Below are positions 1 to 47,209 of a stretch of DNA of 64,000 nt, one piece after another. The notes below the pieces were generated by a model, which ran no database searches, was not told where the DNA came from, and saw only the letters and a list, made by a program, of their open reading frames with translations. Origin of the DNA: Psettodes erumei (Eukaryota > Chordata > Actinopteri > Pleuronectiformes > Psettodidae); contig JAFBJZ010000954.1 in NCBI GenBank assembly GCA_016785225.1, positions 61,001 through 125,000 of the forward strand, written 5' to 3'. Numbering within the stretch: the first letter of the stretch is position 1; each line of letters begins with the position of its first letter. The translations under genes were made by a program, and so were the position numbers.

Positions 1-64
1 AGCGATCGCCGTTTGATTCGATTCGATCGGGTCGTGATCCCTCGCCGGCTTCGGGCGGGCGTAC

Positions 65-36390
<36,326 letters not shown>

Positions 36391-36930
36391 GGCTCGCGGC
36401 GCGTGGAGCTCCGGTTCCCGCCGGCAGAGCGGAAGGAAGGAGGAGAAACAGGTGTTAAAAGCTGGAGTTTGTTTGTTTTAGTCGACGTGGCGCTGGCGGC
36501 TGCACTTTACCGACGGTTCGTTCGGTGACGCGACCCGAGCGGTCCGCCGGGCTCGCTCTCTCTCTCTCCGGGGCGGAGTTTTAACGGTTCGGTGTTCGGA
36601 GGTCCTGGTCGCGTGCGCCTCGTTCCGTCGCACCGGGGATGAATGTGTCGGAATGGCAGCGCGCGCGCGCCCGCCGCCGCTGGCTCCTGCTCGCGCGCGC
36701 GCGCGCTGTGACTGAGCGCTCCCGCACACAGGTGTGCAACCTGTGGCTGCGCGCGGAGATGGGAGAACGGACGGAGGTCTCACTCCGTCCGGGTTTCCGG
36801 TGCGACGGGAAGTCAAGCGGAAGGAGAAACCGGGTTTTTTTTGTTGGGAGAAAAAAAAAACGGAAACCGGAGTCGGAAACTCCACGAGCTCCTTAAACAA
36901 AACAGCTTCAGGGAAAACGGCTCTTTAATG
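36391..36930 (-). promoter_or_regulatory. cadps2: GC-rich cadps2 5' UTR/promoter region with (CG)n tracts
   Basis: Very CpG-rich sequence immediately upstream of the cadps2 start codon, including two alternating GC runs (about 36660-36670 and 36692-36707), typical of a CpG-island promoter. No TATA box is obvious. The exact transcription start cannot be placed from sequence. Confidence 0.55.
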
Positions 36931-37092
36931 CCCCGCGGACAGGTAAATATAAAGCTAGGACCAGTTAGCTTAGCTTAGCTTAGCACAATGACTGGAGGCA
37001 CTTAGCGTAGCTCTGACATGTTAGCGTCACATTAAAACATTATATTTAGCTTCTTACAAAGTGTAAAACTAAAGCTGCAGTTTTACCAGGTG

Positions 37093-37161
37093 AGCTGTTT
37101 TACACTTGTTGTGCTAAGATAAGCTACCTAGCTTAGCTTAGCACGACAAGTGTAAACAGCT
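37093..37161 (+). repeat. Inverted repeat upstream of cadps2, 33/34-bp arms, 2-nt loop
   Basis: Arms 37093-37126 and 37129-37161 are complementary except for two mismatches and one bulge (core TACACTTGT..GTGCTAAG). Sits about 0.7 kb upstream of the cadps2 start codon within a cluster of AGCTTAGC-type repeats. Confidence 0.85.
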
Positions 37162-37435
37162 GTATGTAAAAGTGAAGTGTGACACTTGTCTCCATAGAGG
37201 ATCTTTGAGAGGGGAGGACCAACAGCTCTGAAACAGGAAAAAAAACCTGTTTAAACAAAGTTAAATAAACAAGTTTTTTTTTTCATTATTAACGAACGAA
37301 TTAGAGAAAGGATATTTTATCAATAATTAAACTATGATTCAAAAGAAACTTATTAACTGATGACAAAATAAAAGTTGATCATTGTTAAAAGATAAAAAAT
37401 GACTGATGGACCATATGGACAGAGTATAACCATTC

Positions 37436-37530
37436 TCTAAAATATACATTTACTCAAGTACTGTACTTAAGTACAATTTTGAGGCGTTACTTCATCTGAG
37501 TATCCACTACACTTCAGAGGTAAATGTACT
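37436..37530 (+). mobile_element. Teleost dispersed repeat fragment (ACTCAAGTACTGTACTTAAG type)
   Basis: TTACTCAAGTACTGTACTTAAG then TACAATTTTGAGG and CACTACACTTCAGAGG is a sequence I recognise as widely dispersed in fish genomes. A diverged relative is visible at about 53948-54010. Confidence 0.6.
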
Positions 37531-37660
37531 GTGACTGTGGCCACTAGAGGTCAGTGTTGTCCCGGTGTGTTTCAACAGTCACATTAGAGGATTTAAGATG
37601 TTCACAGAGCAGCAACAAATACACAAAGAAACGACACACAACCTGTGTGTGAAGGAAGCA

Positions 37661-37704
37661 AACATAGTACTCTGTAGTACTCTGTAGTACTCTGTAGTAC
37701 TCTG
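37661..37704 (+). repeat. 11-bp GTACTCTGTA tandem repeat
   Basis: Four copies of GTACTCTGTA(G/C), between cadps2 and slc13a1. Confidence 0.88.
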
Positions 37705-38105
37705 CAGCCACTCACCTGAATTCATCCGGTAACATGTCTGTTCACAAATCCTGCAGACGCAGGGAAACACAACAGTCCCATGTTGACGCACATCTCAGGA
37801 ACGTACTGCACGCACAATACTCACTGTCCTTTCCACTCCGCTTTGGTCTCCACCAGCTCCTTCAGCCGCTCCACGTCTTGCCGTCTGATTATCACACCTG
37901 GAAACTGAGACGGAGGTCGACACCTTCCACGTCGCGCGGCGTCATCGGACGGGACGGAAAAGTCGACCTGTTTTTACCGAGAAGGTGAAGAGCGACCCCG
38001 CGGTTCATTTCGTTAATGATGATTTTGTTTTTCGCGACGCGACGCCTCCAACACGCCGACTGTGGCCGGATCAGCGGGACGTTTCGCTGATGAGGCGACA
38101 TGTTG

Positions 38106-38111
38106 TTTATT
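38106..38111 (-). promoter_or_regulatory. slc13a1: Candidate poly(A) signal of slc13a1
   Basis: AATAAA on the minus strand, about 220 bp after the stop codon. Confidence 0.5.
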
Positions 38112-38331
38112 TCTGTTCCAACCTGCGTGATGATGTGAAATAAATTTCTGACTCAAATTATTGGTTTTGTGTGAGAAAGTGGATTAAAATGTTCAACATA
38201 ATCTGGTGATTAAAAAAAAAGAAGCAAAGTTCAGATTCAATTAAAACTCGACTTGATTTAATACGATTAAATAAAACAACAAACACAGATGTTAAATAAA
38301 GGTGGGTGGGTCCCCGAGGGGCGGAGCGTCG

Positions 38332-39688
38332 TCACGGCGCGGTGGCGTTAACGCCGGGAAGGACGGGCGCCCAGTCCGGGTACGCGTCCAGAGAGAACAG
38401 CGGCACTCCCCACGTCGCCACGGCCATCAGGACGGCGAGGACGCCGATCACGTTGACGCCGAGCCCCGCCTTCACCTGCGGCGCCGATGGGACACGGGTT
38501 TGACGCGGCAACGCGTCCCCCCACCCCGACACAGCGGCGCGTCATCACTCACCATGTCCGCGGTGCTGAAGTGTCCGTAGGCGAACACGACGGCGTTGGG
38601 TGGGTTGGACACGGGCAGCAGGAAGGAGAAGGACGTGCACAGGGTGGCGGGGATCAGGACGTGCAGCGGGTTGACGCGGATGGCCTCCGCCTGACGCACA
38701 CACGTCGCACAAACACACAAACCCGTGACTGCCTCGCGCTTTTATTTTGACAGTTCAATTCTACTTCCTGTAGAGACTGAAACCGACCAGAGGCGACAGG
38801 ATGGGCAGGAAGATGGTGATGGTGGCGGAGTTGCTCGCCACCTCCGTCACGGCGGAGACGATGAGGCAGGTGACGGCGACGGTGGCGAGAACCGGCAGGT
38901 CGCCCAGAGGCGTCAGCAGCTCGGCCACCCGCAGCGACAGGCCCGAGTCCTGCGCACGCAACACGCGTGTCACACAGGCGTCACGTGTTTGCACCGACTC
39001 CAGACCTGCTCGTCAGTCTCCCGGCGGACGCACCTTCATGCCTTCGGCGAGCGCGAAGCCGCCCCCCACCAGCAGGGCCACCTTCCACGGCATGGAGGCC
39101 TGGAACTCCTGCCAGGAGATCATGGCCTCTGGATGAGGAGAGAGGAGAAAAAAGACGAGTTTCATCACGTCTCATCTTCGTAAAATTAAATCCCATCGCA
39201 ACATTTGAAGTGAGAACGAGCGGCGTCACCGTGTTTCCTGGACGGCGCGTACGCCGGTACGATGAAGAGGAGGAGACCCAGCAGCAGAGCCACGGTGGCG
39301 TCGGTGATGAAGCCCGAGTGACTGCTCCGGACAAACAACAACAACAACAACAACAACAACAAAGATCAGCTGGGACGCGTGGAGGAGTCAAAACCAACGG
39401 GTGACCGTGACTCACTGAGGGAAGAGGGAGGCCCAGCCCGGCATGAAGCCCGGGGCCCGGGTCAGCCACAGAGAGACCATCAGCAGGAAGACCACGCCGG
39501 TGACCCCCTCCTGAGAGCTGCGGGGGGGGGTGAGTGAGTGAATGAATGAATGAATGAATGAACGAGTGAATGAACGAATGAACTTTCACCTCGTGGGTCC
39601 CAGCGCCTTGTACTCGTCTTCTATCACTTTTCTCGCCGCCCTCTCTCCCGCCGACCGCTCCCCCCCACATCGCCACAGGGACCTGAAG

Positions 39689-39732
<44 letters not shown>

Positions 39733-42155
39733 ACAAAGATTACATCATCATTATTAAATCACAAAGAGGCAACGGGCAAACGGTCGCGGCGAACTGAACA
39801 ATTGGCCGTGATTGGTTAAAGTGCCGGGGGCGCACGGCGGGCAGAGAGACGGCGGCGCGCCGCGTTAACCTGTCTGACCCCGTCGCCCTGCTAATGCTAA
39901 CATTAGCATCACGCTCACGCCTCAAGATGAACGCAGGAGTCACCGAGACTCGACTGACGATAACCGATCAACGAAGCAGGAAACAGGAAGTGATATCGGG
40001 TGTGGACACTCACTCCGAGCCAATGAAGAGCCAGTACAGCCACAGCCAGGTGAGCAGCAGCACGATGAGGCTGATGGGCAGGCACAGCGCCAGCCAGTTC
40101 CCCAAGTTGATGCAGTTGCATTCTGGGTAAATCCTGAAAAGTGAAGTAAACAGGAAATGCGCGCAAAAGAAAATCGCAGGGAATCACGTCGTCGCCTCGT
40201 TCCCTCTCGCTCACTGGTTGATGTACTCGGAGAAGATGACGTTGGGTGAGGTGCCCGGCAGCGTGGCGATGCCGCCGATGTTGGAGGAGTAGGCGACGCC
40301 GATGCTCACGGCCTTACACATCATGAGGTCACGCCTGCTCCTGCCGGGAGCCTCGGGCAGCGCCGCGGCCTGCAAGACGACGCGGGGGGAGAAACCGCCC
40401 AGGTGAGAGGCGGCTTCGAAGGAGTCAACATTTAGCAACCGAGCTTTAGCTTCAGCGGCCGTGTTGGCGGCCGTCTGTTTTCCAGGTGGAACGTACCTGA
40501 GCTTCCGCCGACTGCACCTGAACGCAGGTTTCTTCAGGAGTGTCCGGACGCTTCCCCGCGCTGACAAACACACGAGTGCAGTGTTAACGTGCTCACAGGA
40601 ACCCAGAACAACCAGAACGTCCAGAACCCGGAGGGACGGGGAAGGCGACACGTACCTCGCAGTTTCAAAATGGCCGCCAATTTCTGCAAAAACAACACGC
40701 GGCGGTTAGCTTCTCTCTGTTCTGTGTGTGTGAGAAGGGAACGGTGATCGATCAATAAACCGATCAGCTGTAAGAGCTGCAGGTACCGTCCAGCTGAAGG
40801 TCGGGGTTGTCCTCGCCGGCGCCCTCCTTCGCCTTCATTATCTGCTGGAGAACCACCTCCATGATGGGCATCACCATCATGACGGCCGAGGTGTTCTGGA
40901 CCCACATGGACAGGAAGGCGCAGCTGGACATGGCGCCCAGCATCAACCTGGAGGCGTGACGACGGGGCGGGTCAGGGCGTGCTACGCTAAAAGACGCTAA
41001 CCTTCGAGGAGTTTAAAACTCACCTCGCGGGGTTGACCCCGACGGCGGCGATGAGCCTGAGGGCGACTCTGCGGTGGAGGCCCCACTTCTCGATGGCCGT
41101 GGCGAGGCAGGTGACGCCCACCAGCAGAAGCTGGAAGTCTTTAAAGTACTGCTGCGCCACCTGCAGGAGAAACATGGCAACGTGAGCGAGAAAAAATAAA
41201 GTGATTGATAATCAAACTTTGGGTAACGCAATAAAAAAAGAAAATGATCAATAATATGTATCAACAAATGCACAAATATTTACTCTGTTAAATATATTCA
41301 ACAGAAACTTAAAAGCAGCCATTTTTTGTCATTGCTAAAGCTCCTAGCTACATTGCTACCTAGCTAAAGTTAGCTCAGTTTTAGCTGCAGTTGGTTAGCC
41401 GCTCCATTTTCTCTGGACTGACATAAAACTACAGACTAATGCTAATACTGTCTATTAGCATGTTGCTAAAGGGCAGAAGTGGGACAGTATGAATCAGAAC
41501 ATTAAACTGTTTTAGTTAGCGATGTTGCTAGTCTACGTTAGCTTATCAAAGCTTATGAGCCGGCTAACGAAGGGGACGGACTCACGCTGGAGGACTTCAT
41601 GATGCCGAAGGCGGGGAAGAGGATGGCGGGCAGCATGGCGGTCATGGACAGAGGGATGACCTCCGTCACCCAGTACGTCGCCATCAGCAGCAACACAAAC
41701 GCACACTCTGCCTCCTGTGGCGACAAAACGTAAAAAAAAAGTACACATCCACTGCGAGTATGTAAATCTTGTGTCTGCACTTCCTGTACATTACCACTAG
41801 ATGCTGCTTTAATTTCTTAAGTTTAAAGTTTACTTAGGATTTCTCCAACGTTTCTGTTCGCCTGTGTTTATCCCCACAGCTTCAGTCTCTGGTTTTGGTC
41901 TCCACCGGTTCCCGAGGTCGAGATCTCGCTCTCGAGCCGTGAGATGTTCCCCTGTCTTCACCCGCCGGTCTCCACCTTTGTGTCCAACCTCATCTATGCA
42001 TAAATAAAACTCCTAAAGTCACCCTGCGCGTGGGTCCGGTTGAGACTCACCTTCGTTCCCACGACGACAGGAAGAGGAAGCAGCAGCAGCGGCGTGACGA
42101 CGGCCAGGGCGACGCCGCGATAGTTCCACAACCCTGCGCTCAGCCTCCTCGGCAT
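38332..42155 (-). CDS. slc13a1: SLC13A1-like sodium/sulfate cotransporter (NaS1), complete
   Basis: Multi-pass symporter of the divalent anion:sodium symporter family; family members carry sulfate or di/tricarboxylates with Na+. Fifteen phase-consistent exons encode 576 aa: 42051-42155, 41586-41714, 41024-41160, 40787-40947, 40656-40683, 40497-40560, 40215-40369, 40014-40133, 39590-39688, 39416-39517, 39230-39321, 39034-39128, 38788-38949, 38553-38690, 38332-38475. Diagnostic blocks: KEAECAFVLLL, PLSMTAMLPA, GIATLPGTSPNVIF, EVASNSATITIFLPIL, LLPVSNPPNAVVFAYGH, and a C-terminal NAT glycosylation sequon. Choice of A1 over A2-A5 rests on the KEAEC and C-terminal resemblance and on the neighbours. 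The start is MPRRLSAGLWNYRG; an in-frame Met 17 codons upstream is possible. Odd points: a 28-nt microexon (40656-40683) in the cytoplasmic loop, Gln in the first SNT motif, and a non-consensus exon 13 donor. Confidence 0.9.
38788..38949 (-). CDS. slc13a1: slc13a1 exon 13 (second SNT-type motif)
   Basis: DSGLSLRVAELLTPLGDLP through TEVASNSATITIFLPILSPL. The donor must be CTG|GTCGGT to join exon 14 (AEAIRVNPLH) in phase. It is a GT donor but far from consensus. Without splicing the frame runs eight codons to a TAG at 38761-38763. Confidence 0.85.
40787..40947 (-). CDS. slc13a1: slc13a1 exon 4 with altered first SNT motif
   Basis: Encodes LMLGAMSSCAFLSMWVQNTS and AVMMVMPIMEVVLQQIMKAK. SLC13 proteins normally read MWxSNT here, an ion/substrate-binding signature. 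This copy reads MWVQNT. Confidence 0.88.
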
Positions 42156-42768
42156 TTTCTCTCCTTGCTCTGCTGCCGGCTCCCGATGTGACCCCGGCGT
42201 CGACACGCTTTTACGGCGGCGGATGATGATTAACCTGACGGCCGGGGCCGACCTGAGTTCAGCGTCGGGGGGGGGTCAGAGGTCACGTGTCGGTATCTGC
42301 CGGGAGTTTCGATGAGCGAGGCAGCGCGGCCCGTTATCTCTGCGCAGACACAAAGGTTGAGGTTTATGGCACCGGTCCGTCTCCGCAGAGGAAGCTCCAG
42401 GACTCTATAATGAATATACTGCGTTATCTCCATGACGGTGATGTAAACAGACCGTGATGATGACAGTGAACTCACCTCGCTGCAAAACATGGCCGCTCTG
42501 CAGGTTGTGACTCGTCTCCACGGAGAAACGGGCGTCCTTCGACCCCTTATCTCCTGGGAGAGCGCTGCCAACCGTACGAGTGAACTTTGACCCCAGGCTA
42601 ATGATAATTGGCTCACCAATTTCCACCGTACGGAGGCTCCAGAGAATACACACAGACTCTCGCGGTTTGTAGTTTTAATCAACGCTCAGATGATCGATAA
42701 GTACTTTGATCCCGATCGATACAACAAAAAAACAAAAAAAGTTTGATGACGTGCTGGGCCGCCGGGCG
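42156..42768. other. Intergenic slc13a1-iqub, 0.6 kb
   Basis: Short gap between tail-to-head genes on the same strand. ATTAAA at 42674-42679 (minus) is the best candidate iqub poly(A) signal. Otherwise nothing recognised, so the slc13a1 promoter must be in or near this gap. Confidence 0.55.
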
Positions 42769-42892
42769 TCACTTGGAGCGCGGCGCCGTCTCGGAGGTCA
42801 GGTGCTCGGCCATGGCGGGGACCCGGCTGAAGTGGCGTCGAGCCAGCCTGTGTTTGTGTTCGACCCAAGCGCACGAACGTGGTCTCGTACGT
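42769..42892 (-). CDS. iqub: iqub last exon, frameshifted
   Basis: Enters in phase 0 with TYETTFVRLG, matching the family's YERSFI-type segment. The family continuation HKHRLARRHFSRVPAMAEHL then appears in another frame, ending at TGA 42769-42771. The exon length (124 nt) is one base too long; the surplus base lies within about 42862-42868 (GACCCAA on the plus strand). Without correction the frame gives an unrelated tail to a stop at 42686. Confidence 0.8.
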
Positions 42893-42897
42893 CTGCA

Positions 42898-42934
<37 letters not shown>

Positions 42935-44006
42935 AACGCGTGTGTTGGGACCTCGTGGACGTCTCGTGTTGGGACGAATGCGCGCTGACCGACCTGGTGG
43001 ATGTCCCGCCCCTCCAGGTGAGCCGACGTCTCCTCCTTGGACAGGAGGACGCAGTTCCAGGGGCTCCAGTCCTTCCCGCGCTCCCAGCGGACGAACGCCA
43101 GGTCGTACAGGTCGTCGTTGGCGCTGAGGGCGGAGCGGGACGCCCACACCGCCTCCACCAGGTAGCGCATGTCCTCCACCTGAGGGGACGGAGGTGTGGG
43201 TGAAAGCTACTACGGCAGAAAGGTGAAAGAGATCGACTGATAATCGATCGATCACCTGCAGCAGGAAGGGGATCTTGGCGTCCCGGTTGAGCCGCCGCTC
43301 GTCGTCCCGCAGCCTCCTCAGGATGTTCTCGTAGCAGGAGAAGTCATCGCGCGCCCGGGCGACGTTGTCCAGCCCGGCGCAGTCCCGGCACCGCCCCCCC
43401 GGGCGGCCGCCGGCGGCCGGGCCGAAGCAGGCGGCGCGCAGGTAGCGCCGGCAGCTGCGGCACAGGAACACGTCGTCCTTCAGCTGGGACGGGCTCTGCG
43501 GCACCTGGGAGAGATTCCGGATTACACGGGGAGTTCGCGTCGCGTCCGGCGCCGTCGGACCCGCGGGGTCGGCCGCCTCACCGGCAGCAGCTTCGCCGCC
43601 TCCGGGTTGAACGCCGGCGTCCTGATGAACTGGAGGAAGAGCGTGGAGATCCTCCTCCTCAGCCCCTCCAGGTTGGCGGCCTTCACCCCCCGGCCCGCCA
43701 GGTCCTGCTCGCGGTCCACCAGCTCCGCGATGTCCCGGGTCAGCTGACAGTCGTGCTCCTGCGCAGCGACGACTTTTATTTTGAAGGGTCCCGTTACGCC
43801 GTGTGTGTGTGTGTGTGTGTGTGTGTGGTACCGTGACGGTGCGTCTGAGCGTCGTCAGGACGTGGACTCTCTGGTCCGGGTCGGCGGGGGGCCGGTTGGC
43901 GTCGTGGTACAGGTCCCGCAGCTGCCGGGCTCGGACGGTGTGTTCGGTGTCCATCTGGAGGAGTCGGCCGTCCGACGCTCGCCACTGACGAGGCGCCGCG
44001 CACTGG

Positions 44007-44046
<40 letters not shown>

Positions 44047-44340
44047 GGGTAGTACTCCTGCTGCTGACAATACTTGTACTGCGTTACTGCACATACTGCT
44101 GCGGCTGCCACACGGGCCGACCTCTGACCTTGTCCAGGAAGTTCCTGATGGTTTTGTCGTGGTTGTCGTTCTGGACGGCGGCGCGATGGCGTCCGATGGC
44201 GGCGATGACCTGGGTCTCCTCCTCCAGCAGCGAGCGCAGCGCCGCCCTCCTCTCGGCTCCTCGCAGGGACGAGTTGATGCGCTGCTCCTCCTCGCACCTC
44301 CACTCTGAACACACACAGAGTTACCTCCAGCTGAGACTCC

Positions 44341-44381
<41 letters not shown>

Positions 44382-46258
44382 TCTCCACGGCGTGGTACAG
44401 CAGGTTGAAGTCCTCCCTCCTCCGCGGGTTGGTCCAGCGCTGGCGCCGGTCCCTCAGCTGCGCCTCCTTCTCCTCCCTCCGCCTCTGCTCCTGCGCGTCC
44501 AGCCAGGCCAGCCGCCGCGCCCGCTCCCGCCGCAGCCGCTCCACCTCCTGCCGGGCCAGCCAGCGCCGGGCCAGCGCCTGCAGGCGGATGGCCTTGGGTG
44601 GAGGAGGACAGGAAGGTCAGAGATCGTGGAGCGGACGGGCAATGGCGACGGCGCGGTCACCCACCGCCCTCAGCCTCCGGGCCAGGCGCTCGTCGGCGGT
44701 GACGTAGTCGCCGGGGGCGACCAGCCGGTCGCCGGCGCAGGAGACGTAGCAGCCAATGCCGGTCATCTGGGTGGAGGCGTCGACGGCGCACTGCTGGGCC
44801 TGGGACGTCTGCTGCACCGTCTGACGGAGGGACGGAGGGGGGTGGGGCAGGTTGACCTCTTGATTGATGACGCCGGAGGTCAAACCCCCCCGCCCCGTAC
44901 CTGCGTGTCCCGGCTGACGACGGCCACCCCTCGCTCGGGCCTCCTCTTGGGCGTGGTCTGGACGGCGGCGTGGTGAAACTCCGCCCCCGTCAGGCGGTGC
45001 CTGTAGCCGCCCGCGAAGGCTTTCTGCTGGGGGGGGCGCTCAATCTCCACCACCACCTCCCGGCAGGCGCCGTCGCCCGTCTGGACCCGCACCGTGAGCA
45101 CGTCAGGCATGTGGTCGTGCTCCGGCGGGCGCAGCGGGTGGAGCGGGTGGGCGCTCGGGTCGGCGGAGCTCATCTCCAGCCGGGTGGAGCCGTGGGGCCG
45201 CACGCCGAGCTCCATCAGGCTCTGGTGCTCCTCCACCACCCTCCCTGACCCCACCCCCCCAAAAAAAATTAAACAAAAACAACGTTTTCAGGTAACAGGT
45301 AATAAAACCAGGAAGTAAAAAGGGTGGAGTCAGGTCCGACGGGCCCGGGTTCGGTCCGCACCGTCCAGAGAGACCCGCAGCACCTCGGCGGGAACCTGCA
45401 GCTCCGCGGCGAGGCGACGCTTCAGCTCGCGGATGCTGAGGCCGATGGCGAACGCCGCCGTCATCACGTGACCCTCCGGCACCAGCGCCACCGTCACTGC
45501 GAGTATTTAGTATCACCTCGGACAAATACTGCACGTGAAGTAGTTTCATGTCGGCGAGTCTACCTGAGTCTCACCTGTGGCCGTGGCGTTTCCAGCGCTT
45601 CCTGTCGCCTGAGGCTCCCGATTGGCCCGTGTCCCGGCGTCTGGCTCCGGCACACCTGCACAGGTGTCAGGTGCAGGATCGTTTGAAGTGGTCTCACCTG
45701 TTTCCGTTGACGTTCCGGCGTTTTCCGTCGTGCGAGCGTCTCCCGGCTGCTCGGCGGCGGCGGCGGGCGCAGCTTCAGCTTCTCCTGCACGGTCCGGACA
45801 CACAAGAGGCAACACCTGAACACACCTGTGTGCACTTCACTGAAACAACCTTTTCATCTACAGCCAGCCGGACTCACCTGAGGTCAAACTGGACTCACCT
45901 GGGGTCAAGATGGACTCACTTGAGGTCAAGCCGGACTCACCTGAGGTCAAACTGGACTCACCTGAGGTCAAGCCGGACTCACCTGGGGTCAAACTGGACT
46001 CACCTGGGGTCAAACTGGACTCACCTGAGGTCAAGCCGGACTCACCTGGGGTCAAACTGACTCACCTGGGGTCAAACTGGACTCATCTGTGGTCAAGCCG
46101 GACTCACCTGAGGTCGACCTGTCGCGCTGCACCTCCTCTTCGTCGTCCTCTGGCGGCTCCTCTGCGGCGGCTCCACCGGGTTCTGTGTTTGTTGTCTCCT
46201 CCTCCTCCTCCTCCATCACCCCCCGCTCCTCTTCCCCCTCCTCTCTCCGCTCCGACAT
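42769..46258 (-). CDS. iqub: IQUB: IQ motif and ubiquitin-like domain protein, with a one-base frameshift in the last exon
   Basis: Ciliary/flagellar axoneme protein linked to radial spokes and calmodulin. Thirteen exons: 46108-46258, 45698-45784, 45575-45655, 45362-45496, 44901-45244, 44665-44820, 44382-44592, 44129-44304, 43832-44002, 43582-43758, 43256-43504, 42994-43179, 42769-42892 (about 748 aa after allowing for the shift). Domain order: acidic N-terminus (1-106), ubiquitin-like domain (about 107-185, VTVALVPEGHVMTAAFAIG), conserved GGYRHRLTGAEFHHA and TPKRRPERG block, IQ motif (about 319-345, AIRLQALARRWLARQE), Arg/Glu-rich helix, GAERRAALRSLLEEETQVIA block, a CX2C-X20-CX2C zinc-ribbon-like motif (Cys578-Cys605) and RWERGKDWSPWNCVLLSKEE near the C-terminus. 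All junctions keep phase except inside the last exon. Confidence 0.92.
45871..46121 (-). repeat. 21-bp minisatellite of 12 units carrying the iqub exon 1 splice donor
   Basis: Plus-strand unit GACTCACCTG(A/G)GGTCAA(A/G)C(T/C)G. Eleven units are 21 bp; one (46039-46058) is 20 bp. On the transcribed strand each unit reads CC(T/C)CAGGTGAGTC, a strong 5' splice site; 11 of 12 keep the GT, and the unit at 46080-46100 has AT instead. The unit at 46101-46121 overlaps the exon 1 end. Confidence 0.95.
46108..46258 (-). CDS. iqub: iqub exon 1
   Basis: Starts MSERREEGEEERGVMEEEEE, ends DRSTS plus one base. The donor CAG|GTGAGTC is the first member (in transcript order) of a 21-bp tandem array that continues into intron 1. 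Confidence 0.85.
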
Positions 46259-46720
46259 GGCGGTTAACCGACGCTAATTCGTTAGCTTTCCCACTGAACT
46301 GAACCGGAAGAGAAAGGCGTTTTAACGTCACCGTGAACAGCGGCCGCGCGGCGACACACCGGACCTCCGTCAGCCGCCTCGACCTCCTTTTTAATCCCGC
46401 GCCGTTTTTATTTCACTCTTTTCAACGGGAGGTGGAGTTAGCGCCGCGCAGCTAGCTCCGCGCTCCCGGCGTCCTCCTGGTCTCCAGGCAACGGCGGAGT
46501 TTACGCGTCGTCATAGCAACCGCAAAGGCGTCACTCCGCCCGCTCAGCAAAATGAAAAAAAAAATAATAAATACAAATAAAAAAACAATGAATGCGTCAC
46601 ATTTTGTAATATTTTTGTAATATTATAAAGTTTTTAATTATTTTTTTTTCTTTTGTTTTGTTTTTTCATGGAGTCTCTCCTCCTCCGTGTTCGATTCACT
46701 TCCTTGTTTCTCAGGGTGGT

Positions 46721-47209
<489 letters not shown>

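Larger units (their letters stand above)
36931..38105. other. Intergenic, cadps2 to slc13a1
   Basis: No coding signal. Holds AGCTTAGC-type repeats, the hairpin 37093-37161, a dispersed repeat 37436-37530 and the 11-bp tandem repeat 37661-37704. Confidence 0.7.

Noticed and set aside
42893..42993. Coding read-through of iqub exon 12 across the TG tract into HKHRLARRHF
   Set aside because: The frame is open, but it would insert Cys-Val repeats into a conserved region. A normal acceptor at 42893 gives the family-like TYETTFV in phase, so an intron plus a one-base shift fits better.
45871..46121. CRISPR-like array
   Set aside because: Units are contiguous with no unique spacers, in a vertebrate gene; it is a minisatellite.
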